The notes under the pieces were generated by a model that had not been told where the DNA came from, did no database searches, and worked only from the letters and a program-made list of their open reading frames with translations. Positions 37,912-48,591 of a stretch of DNA of 64,000 nt are shown here, one piece after another; positions within the stretch are counted from its first letter, which is position 1; the number at the start of each line of letters is the position of its first letter. Made by a program: the position numbers and the translations under genes. The stretch is from assembly GCA_016893485.2 (NCBI GenBank), contig JAFEKX020000001.1, positions 8,573,501 through 8,637,500 of the forward strand. Reading direction: 5' to 3'. Origin of the DNA: Streptomyces sp. P3. Its GTDB lineage: Bacteria > Actinomycetota > Actinomycetes > Streptomycetales > Streptomycetaceae.

Positions 37912-40097
37912 GTGAACCCCTGACCACCAGCGCCTTCGACCTCCCCGACCGCCTCGCCGCCAAGGCCGACCCGGCGCTGATCGCCGGCGACGAGCGGCAC
38001 TTCGCGGCGATCGCCGAGTGCCTGGAGGAGTCGATCGCGGAGCTGACCGAGCTCCTCGACGCCGAGCGCAGGGCGCCCGGCGGCATCGGCCGGGCGGCGA
38101 TGGACCGGGACACGGAGATCCACCGGCTCACCACCCGGCTGCGCACCCTGCGCCGCTTCGGCCTGGACCTGTGCCTGGGCCACATGGTCGACGAGAACAC
38201 CGCCGAGCCCGTGTACATCGGGCGGCTCGGCCTCACCGACCGCACCGGCCGACGACTGCTGCTCGACTGGCGTTCCCCCGCCGCCGAGCCGTTCTTCGGG
38301 GCCACCCACGCCCGCCCGATGGGACTGGCGAGCCGCCGCAGGTACCGCTGGACGCGCGGCCGGATCAGCGACTACTGGGACGAGGTGTTCACCGCCGACG
38401 GCTTCGCGGGGCACGCCGCGCTCGACGACCAGTCCGCGTTCATCGCCAGCCTCGGCGGCAACCGCTCGGGCCGGATGCGCGACGTGCTGGGCACCATCCA
38501 GGCCGACCAGGACGCCATCATCCGCGCCGGATCACGCGGCGCGCTCGTCGTCGACGGCGGCCCCGGCACCGGCAAGACCGTCGTCGCCCTGCACCGCTCC
38601 GCCTACCTCCTGTACGCCGACCCGCGCCTCGGCCACCGCAGGGGTGGCGTGCTCTTCGTTGGGCCGCACCGGCCCTACCTGGACTACGTCGCCGACGTCC
38701 TCCCCAGCCTCGGCGAGGAGGGCGTGCAGACCTGCATCCTGCGGGACCTCGTCGACGAGGGCGCCGCCGCGACCGTGGAGGCCGATCCGGAGGTGGCCCG
38801 GCTGAAGTCGTCCGTGCAGCTGGTGCGGGCGATCGAGCCCGCCGTCAGGTTCTACGAGGAGCCGCCCACCCAGGGCATGACGGTCACCACGCACTGGTCC
38901 GACATCCGGCTGACCGCGGAGGACTGGGCCGTCGCGTTCGAGGCGGCCGAACCCGGCACCCGCACAACGAGGCACGCGAGCAGGTCTGGCAGGAACTGCT
39001 CACGATCCTCATGGAGAAGCACGACGACAGCGCGGCGGCCCCGGACGGCCAGGTCTCGCCGGAACTGCTCCGCAGGTCGCTGCGGCAGAACCGGGACCTC
39101 CTCACCGCCTTCAACCGCGCCTGGCCGCTGCTCGAGGCGGCCGACCTCGTCGGCGACCTGTGGACCGTACCGGCCTACCTGCGCAAGTGCGCCCCTCGCT
39201 GAGCCGCGAGGAGGTGCAGCGGTTGCAGCGCGCGGACGCCCAGGCCTGGACGGTGTCCGACCTGCCGCTGCTCGACGCGGCACGGCAGCGGCTCGGCGAC
39301 CCCGAGTCCGCGCGCCGCAAGCGACGGCAGGAAGCCGCCGTCGCCGCCGAGCACTCCCGCAGGACCGACGTCATCGACAGCCTGCTGCAGAACGTCGAGA
39401 TCGACGAGAGCGAGGGCGCGATGGGCATGCTGCACGGGCAGGACCTGCGGGACGCCCTCATCGACGAGGCCGCGCAGCCCGGCATCGAACCCGACCTGCT
39501 CGCAGGGCCGTTCGCGCACATCGTCGTGGACGAGGCCCAGGAACTCACCGACGCGGAATGGCAGATGCTCCTCCTGCGCTGCCCGTCCCGGAGCTTCACC
39601 GTCGTCGGCGACCGCGCCCAGGCCCGGCACGGCTTCACCGAGTCGTGGCAGGAACGGCTGAAGCGGATCGGCCTCGACCGGATCGACCTCGCGTCCCTGA
39701 CCATCAACTACCGCACCCCGGAAGAGATCATGACGGAGGCCGAACCCGTCATCCGTGCCGTGCTCCCGGACGCCAACGTGCCGACGTCGATCCGCAGCAG
39801 CGGCATCCCCGTCGCCCACGGGTCGGTCTCCGACCTGGAGTCGGTCCTCGACGACTGGCTCGCCGAGCACGCGGACGGGATCGGCTGTGTCATCGCCACG
39901 GGCGACCTGGACCAGGACGTCTCCCGGGCGAGGCCAAGCGTCCGGGCGCTGACTCCCGTGCTGTCCAAGGGACTTGAGTTCGACCTGGTCGTGCTCGTCG
40001 ACCCGGAGGAGTTCGGCGAGGGCATCGAGGGGCCGTCGACCACTATGTGGCGATGACCCGGGCGACCCAGCGGCTGGTCGTGCTCACGAGTGCGTAA
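37912..40097 (+). CDS. helR: RNA polymerase recycling motor ATPase HelR, frame slips
   Basis: About 728 residues, UvrD-like superfamily 1 helicase without nucleic-acid unwinding partners. N-terminal coiled coil: FDLPDRLAAKADPALIAGDE, RHFAAIAECLEESIAELTEL. Walker A is VVDGGPGTGKTVVALHRSAY, Walker B AHIVVDEAQELTDAEWQMLL, motif III VVGDRAQARHGF and motif VI-like AMTRATQRLVVLTS. GTG 37912 starts it; slips are near 37918, 38965, 39198 and 40040. HelR displaces rifamycin-bound RNA polymerase and rescues it, giving rifamycin resistance. It shares an RAE-controlled locus with rgt, which supports the call. Confidence 0.88.
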
Positions 40098-40150
40098 GTC
40101 GGGGTGGCGCGCGGCGAGTGAGGGCCCCGCCGCGCGCCGGCTCCTCGGCC

Positions 40151-40893
40151 TCAGCCCGCTGCCGGGAGCGTGAACTCGTAGATCAGGGCGTCCTGTTGGG
40201 CCTCCACCACCAGGTCGGTGATCTCCAGCGGGCGCGCGTACTGGTCGTGCACGCGCCGGGTCACCTGGACCGAGGACGCGTGCGCGGTCTGGGTGATGGT
40301 GTCGCGGTGGTGCAGGGTCAGGCCCGCCCGGCGCATCCAGTCGTAGGCGCGCCGGAGTTGGGCGGCGGCGGAGCCGTCGGCGCGGTCGCGGTAGCGGCCC
40401 AGTTCCTCCACCTCGGCCAGCGCCACCGCCGAGAAGGACGTCACGGCCGTGCGCAGCCCGCTGCCGTCGGCCGCGGCTGACGTGTAGCGGTGGACCAGCG
40501 TCGGCCGGTGCGGGGCGATGCCGAGGGCCTCGGCGTGGCCGGGAGGGGGCGTCTCCCAGGTGACGGTGGCCCGGTCGAAGCCGGACGGCTCCGGGCTGCG
40601 GGCGCCGACCGGGAAGGTGAGGGAGGACGGGTTCTCGACGGGGTGTCCGGTCAGGGTGGCATGGCTGCCGCGCCGGTCGGTGGAGACCAGTCCTTCCCTG
40701 CGCAGCACCTCCAGCGCCTGACGTACGGTCTCCCGGCTGACCTGGAAGTGTTCGGCCAAGTGCCGCTCGCCGGGCAGGCGTTCACCCGGCGGGATGGTCC
40801 CGTCGCGGAGCTCGCCGAGCAGTTGCGCGGCGACCTTCCCGTAGAGGGGCTGGTCGTCGGCGATCGGGTGGTCGTGGGGGTGGTGCGGGCCAT
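40151..40893 (-). CDS. GntR-family regulator, HutC subfamily (UTRA domain), one frame slip
   Basis: About 247 residues from ATG 40893. The GntR winged helix is LYGKVAAQLLGELRDGTIPP, GERLPGERHLAEHFQVSRET and VRQALEVLRREGLVSTDRRG. The UTRA domain has PTLVHRYTSAAADGSGL, LRRAYDWMRRAGLTLHHRDT and VTRRVHDQYARPLEITDLVV. The frame slips near 40870 in a CCCC run. A DasR-like site TGGTCTAAACCA lies 90 bases upstream. The ligand of this branch is often a sugar phosphate; here it is unknown. Confidence 0.88.
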
Positions 40894-40981
40894 GCCGCGC
40901 CTCCTGTTGGTGACAAGACTGAGGGCAGAACTGGTGACGATTCGTAGCCGTGCGGGCTCGTTGCGCGACCAGATCTAGCAT

Positions 40982-40993
40982 TGGTCTAAACCA
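40982..40993. promoter_or_regulatory. DasR/GntR-type operator
   Basis: TGGTCTAAACCA resembles the GntR/HutC family operator TGGTCTAGACCA, with arms TGGT and ACCA and only the central base differing from a perfect palindrome. It is upstream of the gntR gene and downstream of the serine-hydrolase gene, so autoregulation is the likely use. Confidence 0.55.
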
Positions 40994-41047
40994 CCAGGGA
41001 AGAGCGGCAGGGCAGTTAGGCCGAAACCGACCCGCGCCGATCACCCC

Positions 41048-42216
41048 TCACAGCGCGCCGTACACCGCGTCGACGAGGGCCATCTTCCGCGGGTCGTCGG
41101 CGATATGAGGCCCCATCCGGTTCATCACATAGCCGATCGACACCCCCGCCTCGGGGTCGGCGAGACCGAAGGAGCCGCCGAAGCCGTCGTGTCCGAAAGC
41201 CTTCGGGTTCGGGCCGTACGATCCGTTCGGGCCGCTGAGCCACAGGCCGAGCCCGACCTCCGTCTCGTGCGCGAAACCGGCGCCGAGCACCAGGTCGCGG
41301 CAACTGCCCTGCCCCTCGCGCACCCGCTCGGCCGCCTCGGGGACAGGATGCGGTGGCCCTCGTAGGCGCCGCGCCCGGCGAAGACGCCGTAGAGCGCGGC
41401 GACCGCGCGTGCCGTGCCGTGGCCGTTCGCGGCCGGGATCTCGGCGGCGCGCCACTCCGGGGTGTTGGCCTCGGCCGCGCCGGCGACCGGGTTGGTCAGC
41501 GCGGCGATGGCGGCGGGCGCCAACTGGCTGAAGACCGCGGCCTGTTCACTCGCCGACGCGGCGGGCGGATGCACCAGCTCGGCCGCCCGCCCGGCCTCCT
41601 TCTCCGGCAGCCCGATGGTGAAGTCGATCCCGAGCGGGCCGGTGACCTCGCGCTCCAGGAAGGCGCTCGGGAGCAACCCCGAGACGCGGCGCACGACTTC
41701 GCCGACGAGGAAGCCGTAGGTCAGCGCGTGGTAGCCGGACCGGGTGCCCGGCTCCCACCAGGGCTCCGTCGCCGCGAGGCGCTCGGTGGTCAACTCCCAG
41801 TCGTAGAGCTGCGCGAGGGAGTGCGGGCTCGCGCAGGCCGGCGAGGCCGGCGCGGTGGGAGAGAAGGTGGCGTACGAGGACGTTCTCCTTGCCGGCGGCG
41901 GCGAACTCCGGCCAGTACGCGGCCACCGGGGCGTCCAGGTCGAGCAGGCCCCGGTCGGCGAGGACGTGGGCGCACAGGGCCACCGGGCCCTTCGTCGTCG
42001 ACCCACGTTGACCAGCGTGTCCCGCTCCCACGGGCGGGTCCCGGCCGCATCGGCCCAGCCGCCGCCCCACAGGTCGGCCACGGTCTCGCCGCCGACGGTG
42101 ACGGTGACCGCGGCGCCCAGTTCGCCCCGGTCCCGGAAGTTCTCTTCCAGGGCCGTGCGCACCGCCGTGAAGCGGGGGTCGCAGTGGCCTTCGACGGCTG
42201 GCTGGTGCTCGGACAT
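41048..42216 (-). CDS. Serine hydrolase, beta-lactamase class C/esterase EstB type, frame slips
   Basis: About 390 residues. The nucleophile motif is NVGSTTKGPVALCAHVLA (S-x-x-K). The tyrosine motif is GTRSGYHALTYGFLVGEVV (Y-x-x). Other blocks are RHLLSHRAGLAG, RGAYEGHRIL, and GHDGFGGSFGLADPEAGVSI, typical of the C-terminal HxG-like motif. No signal peptide is seen, which favours an intracellular esterase over an exported beta-lactamase. Slips are near 41340, 41850 and 42000. The gene starts at 42216 after a GGAGG site. Confidence 0.83.
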
Positions 42217-42312
42217 GGAGCCTCCGTGGTGTGCCGGACGTCCGGACCGCGACGCTGCGGCCCGGCCCCCGAACATACCGACTGGTCGGACTGACCGGAA
42301 GGTGTGGTGCGC

Positions 42313-42717
42313 TCAGTTCAGGAACAGGGTGCCGGTCGGCTCCCGGTGCCCCGCCTCCGTGTGCCAGTAGTCGCGGGACTCCACCGCGAGCCCGGCGCCG
42401 TCGAAGCGCGCGAAGACACACCCGGCGAGCGTCGACGGCTCACCGTCCTCCTCGGCCAGCACCCTGAACTCGGCCACCGCGACGCCGTGTTGACCGACGA
42501 CGGGCGCCGAGAACCGCACGTCCCTCACCTGCTCCGAGGCGAACGACCACCGGAGATAGTCGCCCAACTCGGCCCGCCCGCGGTGCGGTTCACGGAACGG
42601 CATCGAGCGGTGGACGCAGTCCTCGGCGTACAGCTCCAGCAGCGCGTCCACGTCATGCTCCGCCCAGGCGCGCGCCCAGACCCGCACGAACCGCTCGGCG
42701 GCCTCACTCGTGTCCAT
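42313..42717 (-). CDS. SnoaL-like (NTF2 fold) protein
   Basis: Intact 134-residue protein: RFVRVWARAWAEHDVDALLE, LYAEDCVHRSMPFREPHRGR, VVGQHGVAVAEFRVLAEEDG and FARFDGAGLAVESRDYWHTE. This is a NTF2-like fold often used as a polyketide cyclase or binding protein. It lies ten bases downstream of an acetyl-xylan-esterase-like gene on the same strand, so co-transcription is likely. No substrate can be assigned. Confidence 0.85.
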   Translation of the reverse strand: MDTSEAAERFVRVWARAWAEHDVDALLELYAEDCVHRSMPFREPHRGRAELGDYLRWSFASEQVRDVRFSAPVVGQHGVAVAEFRVLAEEDGEPSTLAGCVFARFDGAGLAVESRDYWHTEAGHREPTGTLFLN

Positions 42718-42727
42718 ACGGCATCCC

Positions 42728-43695
42728 TCACACGTACGACCGCAGCCACTCCAGCTTGGCCGCCTCCTGGTAAGGGCCGCCGCCCTCATGGTCGTTGAAG
42801 TCGTAGACCTCGATCCTCTTGTCCTCGTGCGCCCACGCGTTGAACGCGGCGAACACCGTCGAGGGCGGGCAGGTCTGGTCCTCCAGGGCCGCCGAGAAGA
42901 GGGGGGGGCGCGGCCCCGGGACGCGAAGTGGACGCCGTCGAAGTACGAGAGCGTGCGCAGGACGTCCTCGGTGCGGCCGCGGTGGGTCTTGAGGTAGTTG
43001 CCGATCTCGCGGTACGGATGGCGGTCCGTGAGGCGTGCGGCGCGCGGGTAGTCGCACAGGAACGGCACGTCCGGCGCGATGCCCGCCAGGTCGCCGACCA
43101 GTCCGCCGACGGCGATGGTGATGCCGCCGCCCTGGCTGGTGCCGACCGCCACCGTGCGCGCCGGATCGGTCAGCGGGTGCGAACGGGCCGCCTCGACGGC
43201 CCGCACGCCGTCCGTGAACACCCGGCGGTAGTAGTAGTTCTCGGGGGCGTCGATGCCCCGGGTCATGAAGCCGGGGAACGCGGGCGCGCCGCCCACCGGG
43301 TCCGGGGTGCCGCCGCCACCGCCCCACGCGCTGCCCTGACCGCGCGTGTCCATCATGAAGTGCGCGCGGCCCGACGACGCCCACAGCAGGTTCTCGTGCG
43401 GGAGGCCACGGCCGCCGCCGTAACCGATGAACTCCACTATCAGCGGCAGGGGTTGGGCCGCGTCGGCAGGCAGTCGCAGCCAGCCCTTCACCGGGTGGCC
43501 GCCGAACCCGGCGAACGTCACGTCGTACACCTTCACCGTGGACAGTCCCGTGTCGACCGGTTCGAAACGGGCGTCCAGATCGTGCTCGCGGGTCTCCTGG
43601 AGGGTCTTCGACCAGAAGGCGTCGAAGTCCTCGGGCTCTGCGGAATCGCTGCGGTACGCGCGGAGTTCGTCGAGCGGAAGGTCGAACAGGGCCAT
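42728..43695 (-). CDS. Acetyl-xylan esterase/cephalosporin-C deacetylase-like hydrolase, one frame slip
   Basis: About 322 residues. MALFDLPLDELRAYRSDSAE is the usual opening of the AXE1 family. The oxyanion Tyr region is LPLIVEFIGYGGGRGLPHEN, followed by MMDTRGQGSAWGGGG. The nucleophile elbow is VAVGTSQGGGITIAVGGLVG. The Asp and His of the triad follow (SYFDGVHFASR region and FNDHEGGG). The frame slips near 42905 in a G run. It removes acetyl groups from sugars or antibiotics in the cytoplasm; no signal peptide is present. Confidence 0.9.
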
Positions 43696-43766
43696 CGATG
43701 ACCGCCTTTGGGACGTGTGAGTGCGGATGATCACACCGTACGTGTGCCATCGGAGGACTCGCCAGG

Positions 43767-44351
43767 TCACGCGCGGCGGCGGGTCCACTGCGGTTCGGTC
43801 AGGGCCCAGTCCCGTTCCCATTCGGCCAGCCGGTGGCGCAGGGAGACGCGTCGGATCACCGTGGAGGTGAGCAGGACCAGGGCGACCATGCCGCCCGCCG
43901 CCCACACGCCGATGGTCAACGTGTGCTGCCAGACGGCGACTTCGCCCGGGGGAGGGGCGACGTTGTGCCCCTTGGCGTCGAGCCACACGCTGACCACGTC
44001 ACCGTGTGCCGTGCCCGTCGGGACCGCGACCGTGGCGGTGTGGGGGTGCCTTTCCTGTTCCGTCCAGCGCACCGCGACCAGGAAACCGTGCGGGCGGCTG
44101 TCCTCGACCGAGGGGAGGTCGGCGGGCGGGGAGCCGATGACCGTCGCGTGGACGCGGTGCCGGTCGGCCCGCTCGGTGGTGGCGATGGTCCGGGCCTGGT
44201 CATGGGCCCACAGGCCGGCGGCGGCGCCGACCAGGGGCGCACCGAAGAACAGCAGGACGGCGACGGCCAGCGCTGTCCACGTCTCCACGACATCCGAACG
44301 GCGCCGCAACGGATTCTGCCGCCGGCGTCGACTCCGCACCCGGGTCCGCAT
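43767..44351 (-). CDS. Rv1733c-like two-helix membrane protein
   Basis: Intact, 194 residues from ATG 44351, which has a GAGGAGGT site; an upstream ATG at 44450 lacks one. It begins with a basic stretch and NPLRRRSDVVETWTALAVAV, then LLFFGAPLVGAAAGLWAHDQ (first membrane helix). An extracytoplasmic domain holds ATVIGSPPADLPSVEDSR and DVVSVWLDAKGHNVAPPPGE. The second helix is LTIGVWAAGGMVALVLLTST, then an Arg-rich tail. The family is known in actinobacteria with unknown function. Confidence 0.83.
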   Translation of the reverse strand: MRTRVRSRRRRQNPLRRRSDVVETWTALAVAVLLFFGAPLVGAAAGLWAHDQARTIATTERADRHRVHATVIGSPPADLPSVEDSRPHGFLVAVRWTEQERHPHTATVAVPTGTAHGDVVSVWLDAKGHNVAPPPGEVAVWQHTLTIGVWAAGGMVALVLLTSTVIRRVSLRHRLAEWERDWALTEPQWTRRRA

Positions 44352-44514
44352 GTCGACCTCCTCGCCGTCACCGGAGTCGGGAACCGGACCCGCCCCTGTC
44401 AGGGCCGGGTCACCGCCTCCTCGACGCCGCGCACGCATGCGAGCGTCCACACAGATGTCGTACCCCTATGAGGCACCTTGCTCCACCGGAGGCGCAAGCG
44501 GACGTCGGTAATCC

Positions 44515-44588
44515 GGCCTCGGCGAGCGGGCCTCCGAGGGTGGGCCTCGGCGAGCGGGCCTCGGAGGGTGGGCCTCGGCGAGCGGGCG
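44515..44588. repeat. 28-bp tandem repeat, about 2.6 copies
   Basis: Units at 44515-44542, 44543-44570 and a partial 44571-44588 begin GGCCTCGGCGAGCGGG. The first two differ at one base. It lies in the short gap right after the stop of the ferredoxin-reductase-like gene (44590, reverse strand), so it could form part of a termination or unstable region. Confidence 0.8.
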
Positions 44589-44589
44589 C

Positions 44590-45338
44590 TCAGCCGAACC
44601 GCTCGATGCGGATCCGGTCCACCGGCTGCCCCGCGTTCACCAGCAGCCGTGACGCGTGCTCGGCGAAGCCGTTGGAGCCGCACACATAGGCCTCCCACCC
44701 ACCATCCGGCTGCTCGGCCAGGAGCGGGGCCACATGTGATGCGGCCATACGTCCCACCGGCACACCCTCCGGTGCGCTGCGCGTGAAGACGGCCGTGGTC
44801 TCCGCGCCGTACTCCCGCGCGTAGATCAGCTCCTCGGGGCTGCGCGCCGACACCACCAGGCGCAGCGGCACGGACAGGCCGCGCGCCCGGTGCTGGCGGA
44901 GCATCGACATCAGCGGTACGACGCCGGAACCGGCGCCCAGGAGCAGCGCGGGCCGGTCGCCGGGCCAGGCGAAGAAACCGCTCAGGGGGCCGCGCACCTC
45001 GACCTCGTCACCGAGTTCGGCGACCGTGTGGAACCAGCCGGACACCTCGCCGCCCTCGACGTGGTCCAGGGTCAGCTCCACATGCCCGGCGTCGTCCGGG
45101 TGCGAGGCGATCGAGTAGTGGCGCTGGGCCACATACCCGTCCTCGGCCCGCAGCCGCAGCATCAGGTGCTGGCCGGGCAGATGTCCGCCCCAGCCGGGCA
45201 CCGCGAAGCGGGAACGTCGAGGCGTGCGGGGTCTCCCGGCGGATCTCGGTGAGCGTGGCGGTCTGCCACACGGCGGCGGCGCGGTTGCTCACGGCGATAC
45301 GGCCCGGCACCGCGAACCGGGTCTCGGGCGCGGCGGTC

Positions 45339-45346
<8 letters not shown>
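44590..45346 (-). CDS. Ferredoxin-reductase-like FAD/NAD(P) oxidoreductase, one frame slip
   Basis: About 252 residues. FAD motif QRHYSIASHP and NAD(P)-binding LLLGAGSGVVPLMSMLRQHR, with YVCGSNGFAEHASRLLVNAG near the end, match the FNR superfamily. No [2Fe-2S] domain is present. GTG 45346 overlaps the stop of the molybdopterin gene at 45339, so the two form an operon: the FNR protein probably passes electrons to or from the molybdenum enzyme. The frame slips near 45205. Confidence 0.87.
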
Positions 45347-45942
<596 letters not shown>

Positions 45943-46229
45943 ACGGGTGGAGCCTCCAGGCCGCTGCGGCGGCGCGGGTCCGCCGGGCGAGCGTGATCAG
46001 CGGTTTCTCGTTTCAACGGTACGCGTCCACGAGGTATGCCCAGGTCCGAGGGTGACCGCCGATCATTGCGGCCGTATGAACTCTCCGCGCGCGGGGAATA
46101 GCCGCCCGGTGATCGCCCTTGGTCTTCAGTGCGGCTTGAGCACGGACAGGCCGGTGGTCGCGACGCCGGTCGTGCTGGTGCGGTGACCGCCGGTGATCCG
46201 GTCACTGCGTGAGGAGAGTGAGGGAGCAG

Positions 46230-47153
46230 ATGCCGAAGGCGTACGTTTTCACGCGCTACGGGGGACCCGAGACCGAGGCGCTCGTCGAGGTGGACCGGCC
46301 CAGCCCCGGCCCCGGTGAGATCCTCGTCGCGGTGCGCGCGGCCGGGGTGAACCCCGTCGACTGGAAGCAGCGCACTGGATACCGGCGGCCCGGCGAGACC
46401 GGCTCGCACGCGTTCCCCGCGGTCTTCGGCAACGAGGTCGCCGGTGTCGTCGAGGAGACCGGCGCCGGTGTGGACGGATTCGCCGTCGGCGACGAGGTGT
46501 TCGGCAGCGCCGTGGCCGGTGCGTACGCCGAGTTCGCGCTGCTGGCCGCGCCGGTCACCGCGCACAAGCCCGCCGGGCTGTCGTTCACGGACGCGGCCAC
46601 CCTGCCCGTCGCCGCGGCGACCGCCTACGACGGCGTCCGCCAGCTCGGCCTGCCCTCCGGCGCGACCGTGCTGATCACCGGCGCGGGCGGCGGCGTCGGC
46701 TCCGCGGCCCTGCAGATCGCCCGCGCGCTGGGCCTGCGCGCCGTGGGCGTGGCGAGCGAGGGCAAGAAGGACTTCGTGGAGTCGCTCGGCGCGGTCCACG
46801 TCCCCTCAGGACCCGACCTGGCCACGCGCGTGCGGGCAGCGGCCCCGGACGGCGTCGACGGCGTCTACGACCTCGTCGGCGGCGACGTGCTCGCCGAGGC
46901 CGCCACCCTCCTCACCGACCGCACCAGGCTGATCACCGCCGGGGCACCGGCCCCGAGGTCGAAGCTCGGTGGCGCCCGGGTCGAGCGCGTCCGCAACGCC
47001 GCCGTCCTCGACGCCGTCGCACAGCTCGTGGTCGACGGGCAGTTGGACCCGCACGTGACGCGGACCTTCCCGCTCGACCAGGCAGGCGAGGCCCTGCGCA
47101 CCATCGAGGAAGGCCACGCCCGCGGCAAGATCGTGATCGAGGTCGCCGCATGA
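46230..47153 (+). CDS. NADPH:quinone-oxidoreductase-like MDR protein
   Basis: Intact 307-residue protein. MPKAYVFTRYGGPETEALVE opens it. GroES-like: VRAAGVNPVDWKQRTGYRRP and VFGNEVAGVVEETGAGVDGF. Rossmann: TVLITGAGGGVGSAALQIAR near residues 149-168, DGVDGVYDLVGGDVLAEAAT and a C-terminal ARGKIVIEVAA. No zinc ligands. The GNAT gene at 47150 overlaps its stop by ATGA. Substrate class is quinones or enones by family. Confidence 0.92.
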   Translation: MPKAYVFTRYGGPETEALVEVDRPSPGPGEILVAVRAAGVNPVDWKQRTGYRRPGETGSHAFPAVFGNEVAGVVEETGAGVDGFAVGDEVFGSAVAGAYAEFALLAAPVTAHKPAGLSFTDAATLPVAAATAYDGVRQLGLPSGATVLITGAGGGVGSAALQIARALGLRAVGVASEGKKDFVESLGAVHVPSGPDLATRVRAAAPDGVDGVYDLVGGDVLAEAATLLTDRTRLITAGAPAPRSKLGGARVERVRNAAVLDAVAQLVVDGQLDPHVTRTFPLDQAGEALRTIEEGHARGKIVIEVAA

Positions 47154-47870
47154 GCGCCACCGAACGCCACATACTCGACAACCCCGCCCGCGCCGCCCTC
47201 ACCGGCCCGCACGCCCACTTCGCCGAGCAGCGGGGCCGCATCCTGCGCTACCCGGTCGACGTGACCCCTGGCTCGCGCTGCCCGACGAGCCCGACGCCGA
47301 CGACTGGGCGGACGTGGCCGCGCTCTCCGGACCCGGCACCGAGATCCCGCTCCTCGGCTTCCGGGGCAGGTGCCGGACGGCTGGGAGGTCACCTTCGACA
47401 TCGACGGCGTACAGATGGTCGACGACGGGCTCGCCGCCGCACCGGACCCGGAGGCGGTCGTCCTCGGCCCGGCCGACGTCCCCGAGATGCTCGACCTGGT
47501 GGAACGGACCAAGCCGGGCCCCTTCCTGCCCCGGACCGTCGAACTCGGCACCTACCTCGGCATCCGCCGCGAAGGCGCCCTCGTCGCCATGGCCGGCGAA
47601 CGGCTCCACCCGCCCGGCTGGACCGAGATCAGCGCCGTCTGCACGGACCCCGTCGCCCGCGGCGAGGGCCTCGCCAGCCGTCTGATCCTCGCCGTCGCAC
47701 ACGGCATCCGCGAACGCGGCGAGACCCCGTTCCTGCACACCGGCGCGGGCAACACCAACGCCATCCGCCTCTACGAGTCGCTCGGCTTCCGGCTGCGCAG
47801 GACCACCGCGTTCCTCGCCGCGCGGGCGCCGGAACACCTCACCGAGACGCGGCCCGTGGGGGTGTCGTAG
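47150..47870 (+). CDS. GNAT-family acetyltransferase (FR47 type), two frame slips
   Basis: About 240 residues. N-terminal region MSATERHILDNPARAALTGP, then slips near 47270 and 47370. The GNAT core is complete: VLGPADVPEMLDLVERTKPG, GALVAMAGERLHPPGWTEIS, AVCTDPVARGEGLASRLILA (pyrophosphate loop) and TNAIRLYESLGFRLRRTTAF. It acetylates an unknown amine. Coupled by ATGA to the quinone reductase. Confidence 0.87.
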
Positions 47871-47903
47871 AAGCGGCAGTACGACCGTGGGGACCGGTCG
47901 CCG

Positions 47904-48344
47904 TCAGTCGCCGTCGGTGGGCTCGCCCGGCCAGGAGTTGTAGCGCTCCAGGTAACCGGCGAACCGGGTCAGGTCCTCCTCCGGCCAGTCCGCCAGGCGT
48001 TCGCGGAAGGCGGCCTGGCGGTTCTCGGTGACCTGGGCGAGGATCCGGCGGCCGGCGTCGGTCAGGTGCAGGACCTGGACGCGGTGGTCCTCGGGGTCGA
48101 GGCGGCGCTCGATGAGGTCGGCGCGCTCCAGCGCGGCGACCTGGCGGCTGACCGTGGACTTGTCGAGTGCGTAGTGCGCGGCGAGGTCGGTGGCCCGGCA
48201 GCCGCTCTGCTCCTCCAGGTGACTGAGCAGGGTGTACGACACCAGTGACAGCTCGGGGTGCAGACGGCCCGCCGAGGCCCGGGCGCGCCGGGCGAAGGCC
48301 GTCATCTCGCGCTGGATGGTCTCCACGGCCTGGTCCGCTCGCAC
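47904..48344 (-). CDS. MarR-family regulator
   Basis: Intact, 146 residues from GTG 48344, which has a GAGGGAG site; an upstream GTG at 48383 is weaker. The winged helix is RLHPELSLVSYTLLSHLEEQ, CRATDLAAHYALDKSTVSRQ and VAALERADLIERRLDPEDHR, followed by a long C-terminal helix. It is divergent from the PrmC-like methyltransferase at 48592, with a GTTGT/ACAAC dyad at 48367-48384. Ligand unknown. Confidence 0.88.
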   Translation of the reverse strand: MRADQAVETIQREMTAFARRARASAGRLHPELSLVSYTLLSHLEEQSGCRATDLAAHYALDKSTVSRQVAALERADLIERRLDPEDHRVQVLHLTDAGRRILAQVTENRQAAFRERLADWPEEDLTRFAGYLERYNSWPGEPTDGD

Positions 48345-48366
48345 CGGGATCTCCCTCGTTCGACTG

Positions 48367-48384
48367 GTTGTTGCAGAGTACAAC
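48367..48384. promoter_or_regulatory. Possible MarR autoregulatory dyad
   Basis: GTTGT at 48367-48371 and ACAAC at 48380-48384 enclose eight bases. It sits just upstream of the marR start at 48344. The arms are only five bases, so support is limited to position and symmetry. Confidence 0.35.
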
Positions 48385-48469
48385 TCGGCGGGGACGGCGG
48401 CCTCTCGCGGGCCCGGGGTGGGGTAGTGTTGCTCCCCGGTCGCGGACGGTCGCGGCCCTGAACTCCCGG

Positions 48470-48585
48470 GAGGTGAGACCCATCAGCGCTGTGTCAGGCC
48501 GGGTGCTCTCACCTCAGGACGGCTCGGATCACCTTCAGTAGGTGACCGCGAGAGCGCCCTTCGGCTACCTCCCGAAAGGCTCTCG
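48470..48585 (+). ncRNA. Structured 5' leader with three hairpins ahead of PrmC-like gene
   Basis: Three hairpins follow in sequence. GAGGTGAG (48470-48477) pairs perfectly with CTCACCTC (48508-48515), extended by ACCC/GGGT inside. TCACCT (48529-48534) pairs with AGGTGA (48540-48545) around a five-base loop. CGAGAGC (48549-48555) pairs with GCTCTCG (48579-48585). The last stem ends seven bases before ATG 48592 and traps the only AGG able to serve as a ribosome site. This suggests control of translation. I do not match it to a known riboswitch class. Confidence 0.45.
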
Positions 48586-48591
48586 GCTCTC

